Below are positions 5,852 to 12,203 of a DNA stretch of 13,031 bases, piece after piece. The stretch is taken from assembly GCA_902500695.1 (NCBI GenBank), contig CABVRQ010000071.1, positions 1-13,031 of the forward strand, in the 5' to 3' direction. How positions within the stretch are numbered: the stretch's first letter is position 1; each line of letters begins with the position of its first letter. The notes below the pieces were generated by a model. It was not told where the DNA came from. It saw only the letters and a list, made by a program, of their open reading frames with translations, and ran no database searches. The position numbers and the translations under genes are program-made. The DNA is from an uncultured Nitrospira sp. Its GTDB lineage: Bacteria; Nitrospirota; Nitrospiria; Nitrospirales; UBA8639.

Positions 5852-7066
5852 TCAGCATATCCCGAATTGTCCTTTGGCTAAGGCCTCACAAAAATGTTCC
5901 ATGCCAGCAAGTTCCTGCTTAATCATTTCTTGAACCTCTCCCGAAATCCGCTTCAGTGAATATCCCTTATTCACCCCGACCTGAGCGGACACCACCAATG
6001 GTTGATTCACCGGTGCACCGATCCGACTGACCATCCATACCGTGGCATCACGGACACCGGGTATTTGTGCATGCGCGCGCATGGCCAGCTCACGAGCCCA
6101 CACATTATAAATTTTCCCAACGTGGCTGACAGGGTTTTTTCCCGCCGCCGCCTCTCCGCTCATCGGTCGATTCAGCGCGATGACTCCGGAAATACGGTTC
6201 CCCCGTCCCACCTGCCCGGAATCTCCCTGTTCCGCAGAAGTTCCCAAGAGTGTCAGATACATGCCCTTCAGGCCTTGCCCCGGGCGATCAAGCGCATTCA
6301 GGACCACCTCCACCCGTTTACAGGTATGAGGTTGCTCATAAATAAAGCCCTGCACATTCTCAAGGGCTTTCGCCTTTCGGGCAAAATAGATTTTTTCTGT
6401 GGTGATTCGTTTGGCAAGAAACGGCATGGCCACCGTCAGGGACAGCATCCGGTCTATTCGAACGGCCATCACCTTGACATCCTCACCGGTTTCCGGAAAT
6501 GCCCGCTTAAACCGTGTCCCGTTTACATACTGTTCAAGGGCCACCACCAATTGCTCAGTAGGCGTGAGGGGGGCATAGCCAACCCCGGCTGAGGTATCGT
6601 TGGCGGGAAGCACCCCCGGGCCATGTTCAAAAATCGCCCCGAGTTCGGCTGAAGTCGGTTGCAATTCAATTTGATACCTCATATGCGTATCGGGATTCAC
6701 ATGGGGCAAATGGCTTTTGATCCAGGTTCGCGCCGTCTCAATGGCTATATCAGCCACCGGAATGCTTGTTTTGGAAACGCCGAAGGAAGCCCGATCTCCC
6801 AGGATCAGGCGCATCGGGTTTGTCACCCGACCGCCTCCCAGATGCAATTTCACCTGGCCCGCCACCAGCAGGCATTTATCGATATTATGGTGCAGGATAT
6901 GGCCGAAGTTCTCTTGGTACGCTTTGGACAGTTGAATGGACACGGCTTCGGCAATAGCATCACAAATGGTATCGGGATGGCCCTTGCCTTTCCGTTCCAC
7001 AATTTCAAGAGGTTGCGCATCGACCGAAACGGCTGGTGCCTGGTGAATCAGAATACGCGTCTTCAT
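5852..7066 (-). CDS. mat: S-adenosylmethionine synthetase, archaeal type
   Basis: The protein makes S-adenosylmethionine from methionine and ATP in the cytoplasm. At 404 residues it has the size of the archaeal-type enzyme (Pfam AdoMet_Synthase family), which is very divergent from bacterial MetK. Diagnostic blocks are ERKGKGHPD (24-32), HHNIDK (59-64), NDTSAGVGYAP (156-166), GTSAEQGDSGQVGRGNR (275-291) and GKNPVSHVGKIYN (309-321), all characteristic of this type. ATG at 7066 is the first start after the MlaC-family stop, 12 bases away; no strong ribosome binding site is visible, so translation may depend on the upstream gene. The gene appears intact. Its operon once continued through a permease to pcm, which uses the product. 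Archaeal-type synthetases occur in some bacteria, so the assignment is not in doubt, but whether a metK also exists elsewhere cannot be seen here. Confidence 0.94.
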   Translation of the reverse strand: MKTRILIHQAPAVSVDAQPLEIVERKGKGHPDTICDAIAEAVSIQLSKAYQENFGHILHHNIDKCLLVAGQVKLHLGGGRVTNPMRLILGDRASFGVSKTSIPVADIAIETARTWIKSHLPHVNPDTHMRYQIELQPTSAELGAIFEHGPGVLPANDTSAGVGYAPLTPTEQLVVALEQYVNGTRFKRAFPETGEDVKVMAVRIDRMLSLTVAMPFLAKRITTEKIYFARKAKALENVQGFIYEQPHTCKRVEVVLNALDRPGQGLKGMYLTLLGTSAEQGDSGQVGRGNRISGVIALNRPMSGEAAAGKNPVSHVGKIYNVWARELAMRAHAQIPGVRDATVWMVSRIGAPVNQPLVVSAQVGVNKGYSLKRISGEVQEMIKQELAGMEHFCEALAKGQFGIC

Positions 7067-7078
7067 ACTGAGAATCCG

Positions 7079-7705
7079 TCAGGGAGCCGTAATGTCACTG
7101 GACTTCTCTCGCAAGGTCTTCACCAACTCTTCGTAGGAGGAATCACGAATAATGCGATCGAATTGAACCCGATAGTTTTTGACTAAGCTCACTCCATCCA
7201 CCACCACATCGTAGACCCGCCAGTTGCCATCTTTCAGAAGAAGCCGGTAATCGAGAGCGATTTCCGTTTTGTTTGACGCAATCGTAGTTTGCACTTCTGC
7301 AAAGGAATCTTTGAGCCGTTCCTTGAGATATTGGACTGTTTCTCCGGAATAGTTCTCAACTTTTCCCGCATAGGTTTTCGAAAGAAGCGTTTGAAACAAT
7401 GTCGCAAATTCTTGATGTTCCGGCTCACTCCGTTTCTTCCAATGTGCCGCCAATGATCGTTTGGCCATCTCCTCAAAATCAAAATGTTGCCCGATCGTTT
7501 CCTCCAATAATTCCCGGCGATGGGTGGCTTGATCCGGCTTCTTGAGGTCTTCGTCGGTCACCAGTCGAATGACCTCATCGATGGTGCTTCTGACCACCAC
7601 GGTAGGAGCTTCCACACCTAGGGCAACACTCACCACACTGAAAGCCACAAACGCAAAAACGGTTCCCAGAAACCCCGTTTTCACCAGGGAACATTTGCTG
7701 GTCAC
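7079..7705 (-). CDS. MlaC / Ttg2D-family exported protein
   Basis: The 208-residue product resembles periplasmic MlaC (toluene-tolerance Ttg2D family), which shuttles phospholipids between the outer membrane and an inner-membrane ABC complex. A signal peptide covers about residues 1-30 (KTGFLGTVFAFVAFSVVSVA). Family features include HFDFEEMAKRSLAAHWK, FATLFQTLLSKTYAG, and the late block GNWRVYDVVVDGVSLVKNYR. The start is GTG at 7705 with AAAGGTGG about 6 bases upstream. It is the first gene of the minus-strand block and is followed within 12 bases by the S-adenosylmethionine synthetase. No MlaA, B, D, E or F gene is in view, so partners must lie elsewhere or this family member does another lipid-binding job. 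Confidence 0.88.
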   Translation of the reverse strand: MTSKCSLVKTGFLGTVFAFVAFSVVSVALGVEAPTVVVRSTIDEVIRLVTDEDLKKPDQATHRRELLEETIGQHFDFEEMAKRSLAAHWKKRSEPEHQEFATLFQTLLSKTYAGKVENYSGETVQYLKERLKDSFAEVQTTIASNKTEIALDYRLLLKDGNWRVYDVVVDGVSLVKNYRVQFDRIIRDSSYEELVKTLREKSSDITAP

Positions 7706-7920
7706 GGAGAACCACCTTTACTTTTCAAACCCATACACCCCCTTTTCTCGTAATTATTTCGTGAATCACCCACAAAATCACTACCCTACTTTTTCATCCT
7801 TTCATCCGCCGGTACACACCTCCATTATCAACATTGCCGATCAGAATGAATAATGTCTTAGGGAATAAATCTGCAACTTATATACCTTCCCCGAGGACTT
7901 ATTGGAAGGAGAAAAAGTTT

Positions 7921-8012
7921 GTCATGCCCGACAGTATTAATCAGGCATCCATTTGGTCGTCCTGGATTTCATTTGGCATAGATTCCCGCTGAAAACCAGC
8001 AGGGATGACGAC
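7921..8012. repeat. Short dispersed-repeat-like element, copy A
   Basis: The element starts GTCATGCCC and ends GATGACGACA. Its left part shares a TATTxATCxGGCATCCA pattern with the element at 11333-11399. Its right part contains an imperfect hairpin, TCCCGCTG (7984-7991) against CAGCAGGGA (7997-8005). Terminal GTCAT/ATGAC ends suggest a REP- or MITE-like intergenic repeat. With only two or three diverged copies in view, the boundaries are approximate. Confidence 0.4.
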
Positions 8013-8115
8013 AGAGAGAGATTATCCATAAAGGCACGAGGCTTGCTTCACAAATGTACGAGCAACGATCCTGGTTTCATGGAGCTCACAAAAAAATTAC
8101 CTTTCACACCATTTA

Positions 8116-8129
8116 CCTAAACCTTTAGG
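8116..8129. promoter_or_regulatory. Inverted repeat just upstream of the small protein gene
   Basis: CCTAAA (8116-8121) and TTTAGG (8124-8129) are perfect inverted copies separated by CC. The site lies 16 bases before the ATG at 8146 and 4 bases before the AGAGG ribosome binding site (8134-8138). The spacer is too short for a stable RNA hairpin, so a DNA-binding (operator) role is more likely if it has one. Confidence 0.28.
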
Positions 8130-8145
8130 GGACAGAGGCCAACAC

Positions 8146-8337
8146 ATGAAACCCGATAACGTGGAACTGTTAAAAGTCAAAACTTGTGGAAAGACCATTG
8201 TGTCTGTTGAGCCATCCAGGTGGTCGGGAGAGGTGAAATCTCTTGTGAAGAATCAGGACTATGTCTCCATCACCCTGGATGACGGGACGGTTTTGGAGGT
8301 TAGTGGGTTGTATATTCGAGATGGAAATAGCTCCTGA
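8146..8337 (+). CDS. Small protein of unknown function (63 aa)
   Basis: The frame has a reasonable start: ATG with AGAGG seven bases upstream. The product has no signal peptide or membrane segment. Its middle and end (VKTCGKTIVSVEPSRWSGEV, then YVSITLDDGTVLEVSGLYIR) alternate hydrophobic and polar residues as in a small beta-barrel or SH3-like fold; a lone Cys is present. I do not recognise the family. It precedes the CBS-domain gene by 86 bases, with a hairpin in the gap, and may be co-transcribed with it. Confidence 0.6.
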   Translation: MKPDNVELLKVKTCGKTIVSVEPSRWSGEVKSLVKNQDYVSITLDDGTVLEVSGLYIRDGNSS

Positions 8338-8352
8338 CGTCATCTTGAATAG

Positions 8353-8380
8353 TCCCGGATGGTATGTAGACCATCCAGGA
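8353..8380 (+). terminator. Intercistronic hairpin between the small protein and CBS genes
   Basis: GGATGGT (8357-8363) pairs with ACCATCC (8370-8376) around a 6-base loop, and TCC/GGA extend the stem beyond one mismatch. No T run follows directly (AAACCTTTTCC comes after), so attenuation, mRNA processing or 3'-end protection are as likely as full termination. Confidence 0.4.
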
Positions 8381-8423
8381 AACCTTTTCCGGTTAATAGG
8401 AGTGAAAGAAAAAGGAGAAACGC

Positions 8424-8849
8424 ATGAGTCTTCACCCGATAGCCACAGTGGGCCTCAGAACCATCCAGGAAATCTCCACACTCCATGATTTCCGTTTTCA
8501 CCACGATCAGAATGGATTGGCCATCACAAAAGAACTTCTCACCTCATCCTTTCCAGGTGCTCCAGTTGTCAATACTCACGGGCACTGTGTGGGCTTCATC
8601 AGCCAATTTGATGTGCTGACGGTGCTGGAAGCGGGACGAGATGTCAGCCAATTAACCGCAGAGGAGATCATGGTGGCGGACCCTATCGCGATTGATATTT
8701 CCACCACATTAGCGGAGGCTGTCAGACTCATGAAGGAAAGGCATTTCCTGGTACTTCCCGTTGAGCAAGATGGAGTGGTGATAGGATGCCTGACCCGGCA
8801 GGATCTTTTGCGGGCATGGGTTGGATCGGGATTAGACCAAAAAGGCTAA
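8424..8849 (+). CDS. Two-CBS-domain protein
   Basis: The 141-residue protein consists almost entirely of a pair of CBS motifs, which together form a Bateman module that binds adenosyl ligands such as AMP, ATP or S-adenosylmethionine. The first motif includes FPGAPVVNTHGHCVGFIS then FDVL. The second runs from IMVADPIAIDISTTLAEA through MKERHFLVLPV and GVVIGCLTRQDLLRA, matching the usual pattern of a CBS beta-alpha-beta repeat. ATG at 8424 has AAGGAG six bases upstream. There is no attached effector domain, so it probably works as a stand-alone sensor or binds a partner. It is followed on the same strand by cytochrome c and FmdB-type genes. Confidence 0.88.
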   Translation: MSLHPIATVGLRTIQEISTLHDFRFHHDQNGLAITKELLTSSFPGAPVVNTHGHCVGFISQFDVLTVLEAGRDVSQLTAEEIMVADPIAIDISTTLAEAVRLMKERHFLVLPVEQDGVVIGCLTRQDLLRAWVGSGLDQKG

Positions 8850-8940
8850 GTGAAGACAGCGCAAGCGAGTAGGAACCCGTCAAAGCAAAATGTAAAGTGT
8901 TGCAATATGGGGCTTTGTGAAAAGAGAGAGGTGTTGCAAG

Positions 8941-9369
8941 ATGCGACAATATCGCATTTCCATGAGATTCAATGGCTTCACCCAGGGGAAGAAGGAACAA
9001 TGCCTTCTCAGCCTGCTCATATTTGTCATGAGCTGCGTCTGCATCCTGTCATGGCTGGGAGAAGTCCGGGCACAGAAGCAGACCACCATGATCTCTGTGG
9101 GCGAATCGATTTATCGTGTGCATTGCCTCCGGTGTCACGGAAAGACAGGCGACGGCAGGGGTCCGGATTCATCGGCTTTAATCGTGCCTCCAAAAGACTT
9201 CCATTCTCCGGAATCTATAGCCAAAACCGAGTTAGACCTTCGTACGATCGTCATTTGGGGCGTGGTCTTCAGCCCCATGCATGGTTGGTGGGATCGATTG
9301 AGTTCAGCGGAGATTCGGGAGGTGATCAGCTATATCCGGCAATTAGCTCCCTATCAACCCAGGATCTAA
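8941..9369 (+). CDS. Mono-haem c-type cytochrome (class I)
   Basis: The 142-residue product is an exported or membrane-anchored electron carrier. A hydrophobic segment (about residues 20-40, LLSLLIFVMSCVCILSWL) serves as signal peptide or anchor, with a possible cleavage after VRA. The haem attachment motif is CLRCH (Cys62, Cys65, His66), followed by GKTGDGRGP as in class I cytochromes. The distal ligand is probably Met113 in SPMHGW. The C-terminal helix is SAEIREVISYIRQLAPY. ATG 8941 is preferred over GTG 8917 because GAGAGAGG (8924-8931) lies nine bases before it. It sits between the CBS gene (91-base gap) and the zinc-ribbon gene (38-base gap). Redox partner unknown. Confidence 0.9.
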   Translation: MRQYRISMRFNGFTQGKKEQCLLSLLIFVMSCVCILSWLGEVRAQKQTTMISVGESIYRVHCLRCHGKTGDGRGPDSSALIVPPKDFHSPESIAKTELDLRTIVIWGVVFSPMHGWWDRLSSAEIREVISYIRQLAPYQPRI

Positions 9370-9407
9370 AGTTTGAGGTGGAGGAAACCTCATAAGGAGT
9401 TCACGTG

Positions 9408-9572
9408 ATGCCTCTCTACGATTACAAATGTCTCAAGTGTGGCAAAGAATGCCTACTGGCCTTAACACTAAAAGAACATGAAGCCGCAACAGGGGCCTGT
9501 CCCTCATGCGGAAGCAGGGAATTAGAGCAACTGATCACGAGCTTTATTGCGAGAACCAGCTCCAAAAGTTGA
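9408..9572 (+). CDS. FmdB-family zinc-ribbon protein (54 aa)
   Basis: A 54-residue frame begins MPLYDYKCLKCGKE, has a second CPSCGS pair and ends LITSFIARTSSKS. Two CxxC pairs, the MPLYDY start and the L(I)xSF end are those of the FmdB/CxxC_CXXC_SSSS putative regulatory protein family, which binds one zinc. AAGGAG at 9394-9399 lies eight bases before ATG 9408; the adjacent GTG at 9405 would add one residue but MPLYDY is the canonical start. Members are small and often encoded beside metabolic operons; their molecular role is not established. It follows the cytochrome gene by 38 bases on the same strand and is probably the last gene of that group. Confidence 0.85.
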   Translation: MPLYDYKCLKCGKECLLALTLKEHEAATGACPSCGSRELEQLITSFIARTSSKS

Positions 9573-9673
9573 CGATTGCAGAGACCGCTGGGTGCCGGAG
9601 TAAAATCCTTTTCCCGAAAACTTGGTGTGGGAGAACTTAATCAATTGATTCACTTTCAATCGCTCGAACCGCA

Positions 9674-11215
9674 TTACCATTTTTTCTTTTTCCTATTCTC
9701 CCCTTCTTTTCCTCCCATAGAAAAAACATGACAGCCGAAAGGATCGAGACGGACGTACAATCCCTGTTGGATGAGATCCTCTCGCCCACCCTCAAAGGAT
9801 AGTTCGCTGAACTGATCATACAAGGTGTAGAGAGGGAATTTGTGCGATTCCATTCCAAGCTTTCCGTTCAGGCGAATATACGCTTGGGCCACCATGGGAC
9901 TCAGATTCACCGCGATGAGTCTCCAATCCCGGTCGGTTGTCCATTGATACGCGATGACATTATTGAAAGAATCGTCGCCGGCAAAACCCACGGTAAGAAT
10001 GGCCCACTCTCCAGCGTGAAACACCTCATCATTGGTGATCGCCAGGATACGGTCATAAAATGCGACGGTCGCTTCATCAGGGGATTCGTCCAGGGCTCGA
10101 CAGAGTTGCACCGGAATCCGGATACGCTTTCCAGTGAGTTGCCCTTGATGATACAGACGCATGCCCGGCAATGTGCCCATCAGGACCCCGACCGCAGGGA
10201 GACGGACGTTTCCAAACGCCACCGCACTTCTCGGCTCATCGTGATTTTCCAAAAATCGGACAAGTTTGCTTTGAAAGACCGTATCAGCCTGAAGATGCAG
10301 GGCGACCTCATGTGGGGTCGAATGGCGAAGCCGATCATACAAGCGTTTGTCGTAGGTAAAGTGAAAGCCAAGTTGCTGAAGCTCCCATTCTCTATCCCAA
10401 TACACCTCTGCAATCCATATGAAATCCGGCAGGAGTGGGATGGCTTCTGTCCAGAACTCCCCGGAAGGGCAGACGTCGCCCTTCACATGATTTTCCCACG
10501 TCTGTGCAAACACCTCATTGAGCACCAACATCGCCATATCACAGCGAACGCCATCACAATAATTTGCAATATGTTGCAGTTCGCCAATCAGCGCCTTACG
10601 CATGTCCGGATTGAAGTAGTCTAATTGCGCGGTGTCTGTCCATGCAGGACAATTGGGATCCTTGCCATGAGCCAGATATCGAATGCCTTTTGAGGTGTCG
10701 ATGGGGAAAAACTTCGAGGGGAAATTTGTGACATCCCTGGATGTCCCTTGAACATAGTACTCAGGATGTCTGGTGGTCCACTCATGATCCAATGCGGTGT
10801 GATTGGGCACAAAATCCAGAATCAATTTGATGCCGCGGTCATGGAGTTTTCCCAATACTTCCTTCAGTTGCTCCCAGGACCCCAGCTCAGGATCTGGCTG
10901 ATACGCCCGAACGGCATAGGGGGAACCCACGACCTCGTATTCCTGCCAATCGGGAAGGGCTTTGGCGTATTCCTTTTGTAAATCACAATGTTGTCTTGCG
11001 ATCCGTCGGCCAAGAGGACTGCGCTCCCACAAGCCCATAAGCCACAGACAATCAAACCCCTTTGCCTGAAGCTCATCCCATTCTTGATCGGGCACGTCGC
11101 CAAGGCGAATCGTTCGGTTCATTTTCTGGGAGAGGTCGTGCAACCACACCCAGGTATTGATTTCATAAAGATGAGGATGCGGGCGAGATGAAGGTGCCGG
11201 AGATCGCGATTTCAT
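9674..11215 (-). CDS. GH13 alpha-amylase-family protein (second, distinct type)
   Basis: The 513-residue product has a complete set of GH13 motifs: DFVPNHT (Asp134, His139), GVRCDMAM with nucleophile Asp226, IWIAEVYW with acid/base Glu270, and FLENHDEPRS with His325 and Asp326. The opening YEINTWVWL, then GFDCLWLMGLWERSPLGR, marks a different GH13 branch from the 2545-4398 enzyme and places an unusual early loop before the barrel. A short C-terminal beta region follows about residue 430. There is no signal peptide, so cytoplasmic alpha-glucan or oligosaccharide metabolism is likely; substrate unknown. The last ten residues are very basic (ENRKKKKW), coded by an A-rich run, and look like a non-conserved tail. 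The ATG at 11215 has only a weak AGGA-type ribosome binding site. It converges with the FmdB-type gene across a 101-base gap without a clear terminator. Confidence 0.91.
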   Translation of the reverse strand: MKSRSPAPSSRPHPHLYEINTWVWLHDLSQKMNRTIRLGDVPDQEWDELQAKGFDCLWLMGLWERSPLGRRIARQHCDLQKEYAKALPDWQEYEVVGSPYAVRAYQPDPELGSWEQLKEVLGKLHDRGIKLILDFVPNHTALDHEWTTRHPEYYVQGTSRDVTNFPSKFFPIDTSKGIRYLAHGKDPNCPAWTDTAQLDYFNPDMRKALIGELQHIANYCDGVRCDMAMLVLNEVFAQTWENHVKGDVCPSGEFWTEAIPLLPDFIWIAEVYWDREWELQQLGFHFTYDKRLYDRLRHSTPHEVALHLQADTVFQSKLVRFLENHDEPRSAVAFGNVRLPAVGVLMGTLPGMRLYHQGQLTGKRIRIPVQLCRALDESPDEATVAFYDRILAITNDEVFHAGEWAILTVGFAGDDSFNNVIAYQWTTDRDWRLIAVNLSPMVAQAYIRLNGKLGMESHKFPLYTLYDQFSELSFEGGREDLIQQGLYVRLDPFGCHVFSMGGKEGENRKKKKW

Positions 11216-11332
11216 AAGGATGAATCCTATCCGTCTCTTTCAAGTGTACTAAGAAATTCCACACGATCAGGAATTTGTTTGCCGGGAGAGGTGCGTTCTT
11301 TCCTGAAGGTGTTATCGGAGATTCCATCCCTC

Positions 11333-11399
11333 GTCATGCCAATGTTATTCATCGGGCATCCACACGAAGAAAACATTCGGATGGATCCACGATGACAAC
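11333..11399. repeat. Short dispersed-repeat-like element, copy B
   Basis: The element starts GTCATGCC and ends GATGACAAC, and its left part shares the TATTxATCxGGCATCCA pattern with the element at 7921-8012. The interior differs. Boundaries are approximate. Confidence 0.4.
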
Positions 11400-11482
11400 C
11401 GGCGGAGATAACGGAAAAGCGCTATCATGCCCACCAGCATAAACCATAAAGCATTGCTCTCGACCAGTTCAGCTAATCAGAG

Positions 11483-11528
11483 TTGTCATCCTGAGACAAT
11501 GGCGAAGGATCTGATCCTGGGATGACAA
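11483..11528. repeat. 46-bp element bounded by perfect 9-bp inverted repeats
   Basis: TTGTCATCC (11483-11491) and GGATGACAA (11520-11528) are perfect inverted copies enclosing 28 bases that include GAGACAATGGCGAAGGATCT. This TGTCATCC...GGATGACA arrangement resembles widespread small intergenic repeats and could also fold as a long hairpin in RNA. Confidence 0.5.
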
Positions 11529-11628
11529 ATATCGGAACGCCATCTCCATCCTCGCCCCATCTGCCATTCTTCTTTGCCTTAGATCGCTCCCATAGGGTCC
11601 ATGTTGAACCGATAGAGCCCGGAGCCGT

Positions 11629-12051
11629 TTAAAGGTGGAAATCTCCGGCGGCTTCAGGTTGATAGAGCACCTCTTCAATTTTCACCTTTCGTATTCCTAA
11701 CGGAACCGGCCATTCGATAATATCCCCAACCTTGTACCCCAGAATAGCCGTTCCGATTGGTGCAAGAATAGAAATTTTTCCAGCCTCAGCATCAGCATCA
11801 CGTGGAAAAACCAACGTATAGATCAGATCTTCCTCTTTGCTCGCATCTGACAACCGGACACGTGAGTTCATTGTCACGACATCAGGCGGAATGTCTTTCG
11901 GGGCAACAATATGCGCCCGGTCTAACTCCTCTGATAACCCTTCCAAATGAATACTGGTACTCTTGCTGCCTTTGAACGTTTGCCAGACACCTAAGAGTTC
12001 AGTGAGTCTATTTAGATCGAATTCAGTAATATAAATGTCTCGGCGCTCCAT
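11629..12051 (-). CDS. rnk: Rnk / GreA-GreB-family transcription-associated regulator
   Basis: The 140-residue product matches Rnk (regulator of nucleoside diphosphate kinase), a RNA-polymerase-binding relative of GreA/GreB with a short N-terminal helical hairpin and a C-terminal FKBP-like domain. Visible features are the early DIYITEFDLNRLTELL helix, VVTMNSRVRLSD starting the beta domain, TLVFPRDADAEAGKISILAP, and the terminal IGTAILGYKVGDIIEWPVP typical of the GreA/GreB C-terminal domain. ATG at 12051 is preferred to GTG 12054 because AGGAG lies about seven bases upstream. The N-terminal hairpin is too short for Gre-type transcript-cleavage stimulation. It lies between the phosphoketolase pseudogene and the second GH13 gene on the same strand, 152 and 413 bases away. 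Confidence 0.88.
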   Translation of the reverse strand: MERRDIYITEFDLNRLTELLGVWQTFKGSKSTSIHLEGLSEELDRAHIVAPKDIPPDVVTMNSRVRLSDASKEEDLIYTLVFPRDADAEAGKISILAPIGTAILGYKVGDIIEWPVPLGIRKVKIEEVLYQPEAAGDFHL

Positions 12052-12203
12052 CACACCTCTCCTTTTTTTCTTGTCAAAATAAAACTCAGATAAACATCCA
12101 GGTCATCAACATGAGAGTTGATACCACAAATAGGTTTATCGCTGCGTTATGTTACCGGAACAGGCCATAAATCAAAACGACCCTAGTAATTCTGAATGTG
12201 AAG

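Larger units (their letters stand above)
7706..8145. other. 440-bp divergent intergenic region
   Basis: This region lies between the minus-strand MlaC block and the plus-strand small-protein/CBS block and must contain promoters for both. No hexamer pair is good enough to place. It holds a dispersed-repeat-like element (about 7921-8012) and an inverted repeat near its right end (8116-8129), listed separately. No open frame with a ribosome binding site was found. Confidence 0.55.
11216..11628. other. 413-bp intergenic region with dispersed repeats
   Basis: No gene could be supported here. The stretch carries two short repeat-like elements with GTCAT-type ends (11333-11399 and 11483-11528), and presumably the promoter of the downstream GH13 gene, which I could not place. 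Confidence 0.55.

Noticed and set aside
6002..7186. Long plus-strand frames of 196 and 175 residues
   Set aside because: Antisense to the S-adenosylmethionine synthetase and MlaC-family genes; His/Pro-rich shadow translation.
8850..9395. 181-residue plus frame overlapping the cytochrome
   Set aside because: Out of frame with the CxxCH-bearing cytochrome and without recognisable content.
9842..10624. 260-residue plus-strand frame
   Set aside because: Antisense to the second GH13 gene, which carries all four catalytic regions.
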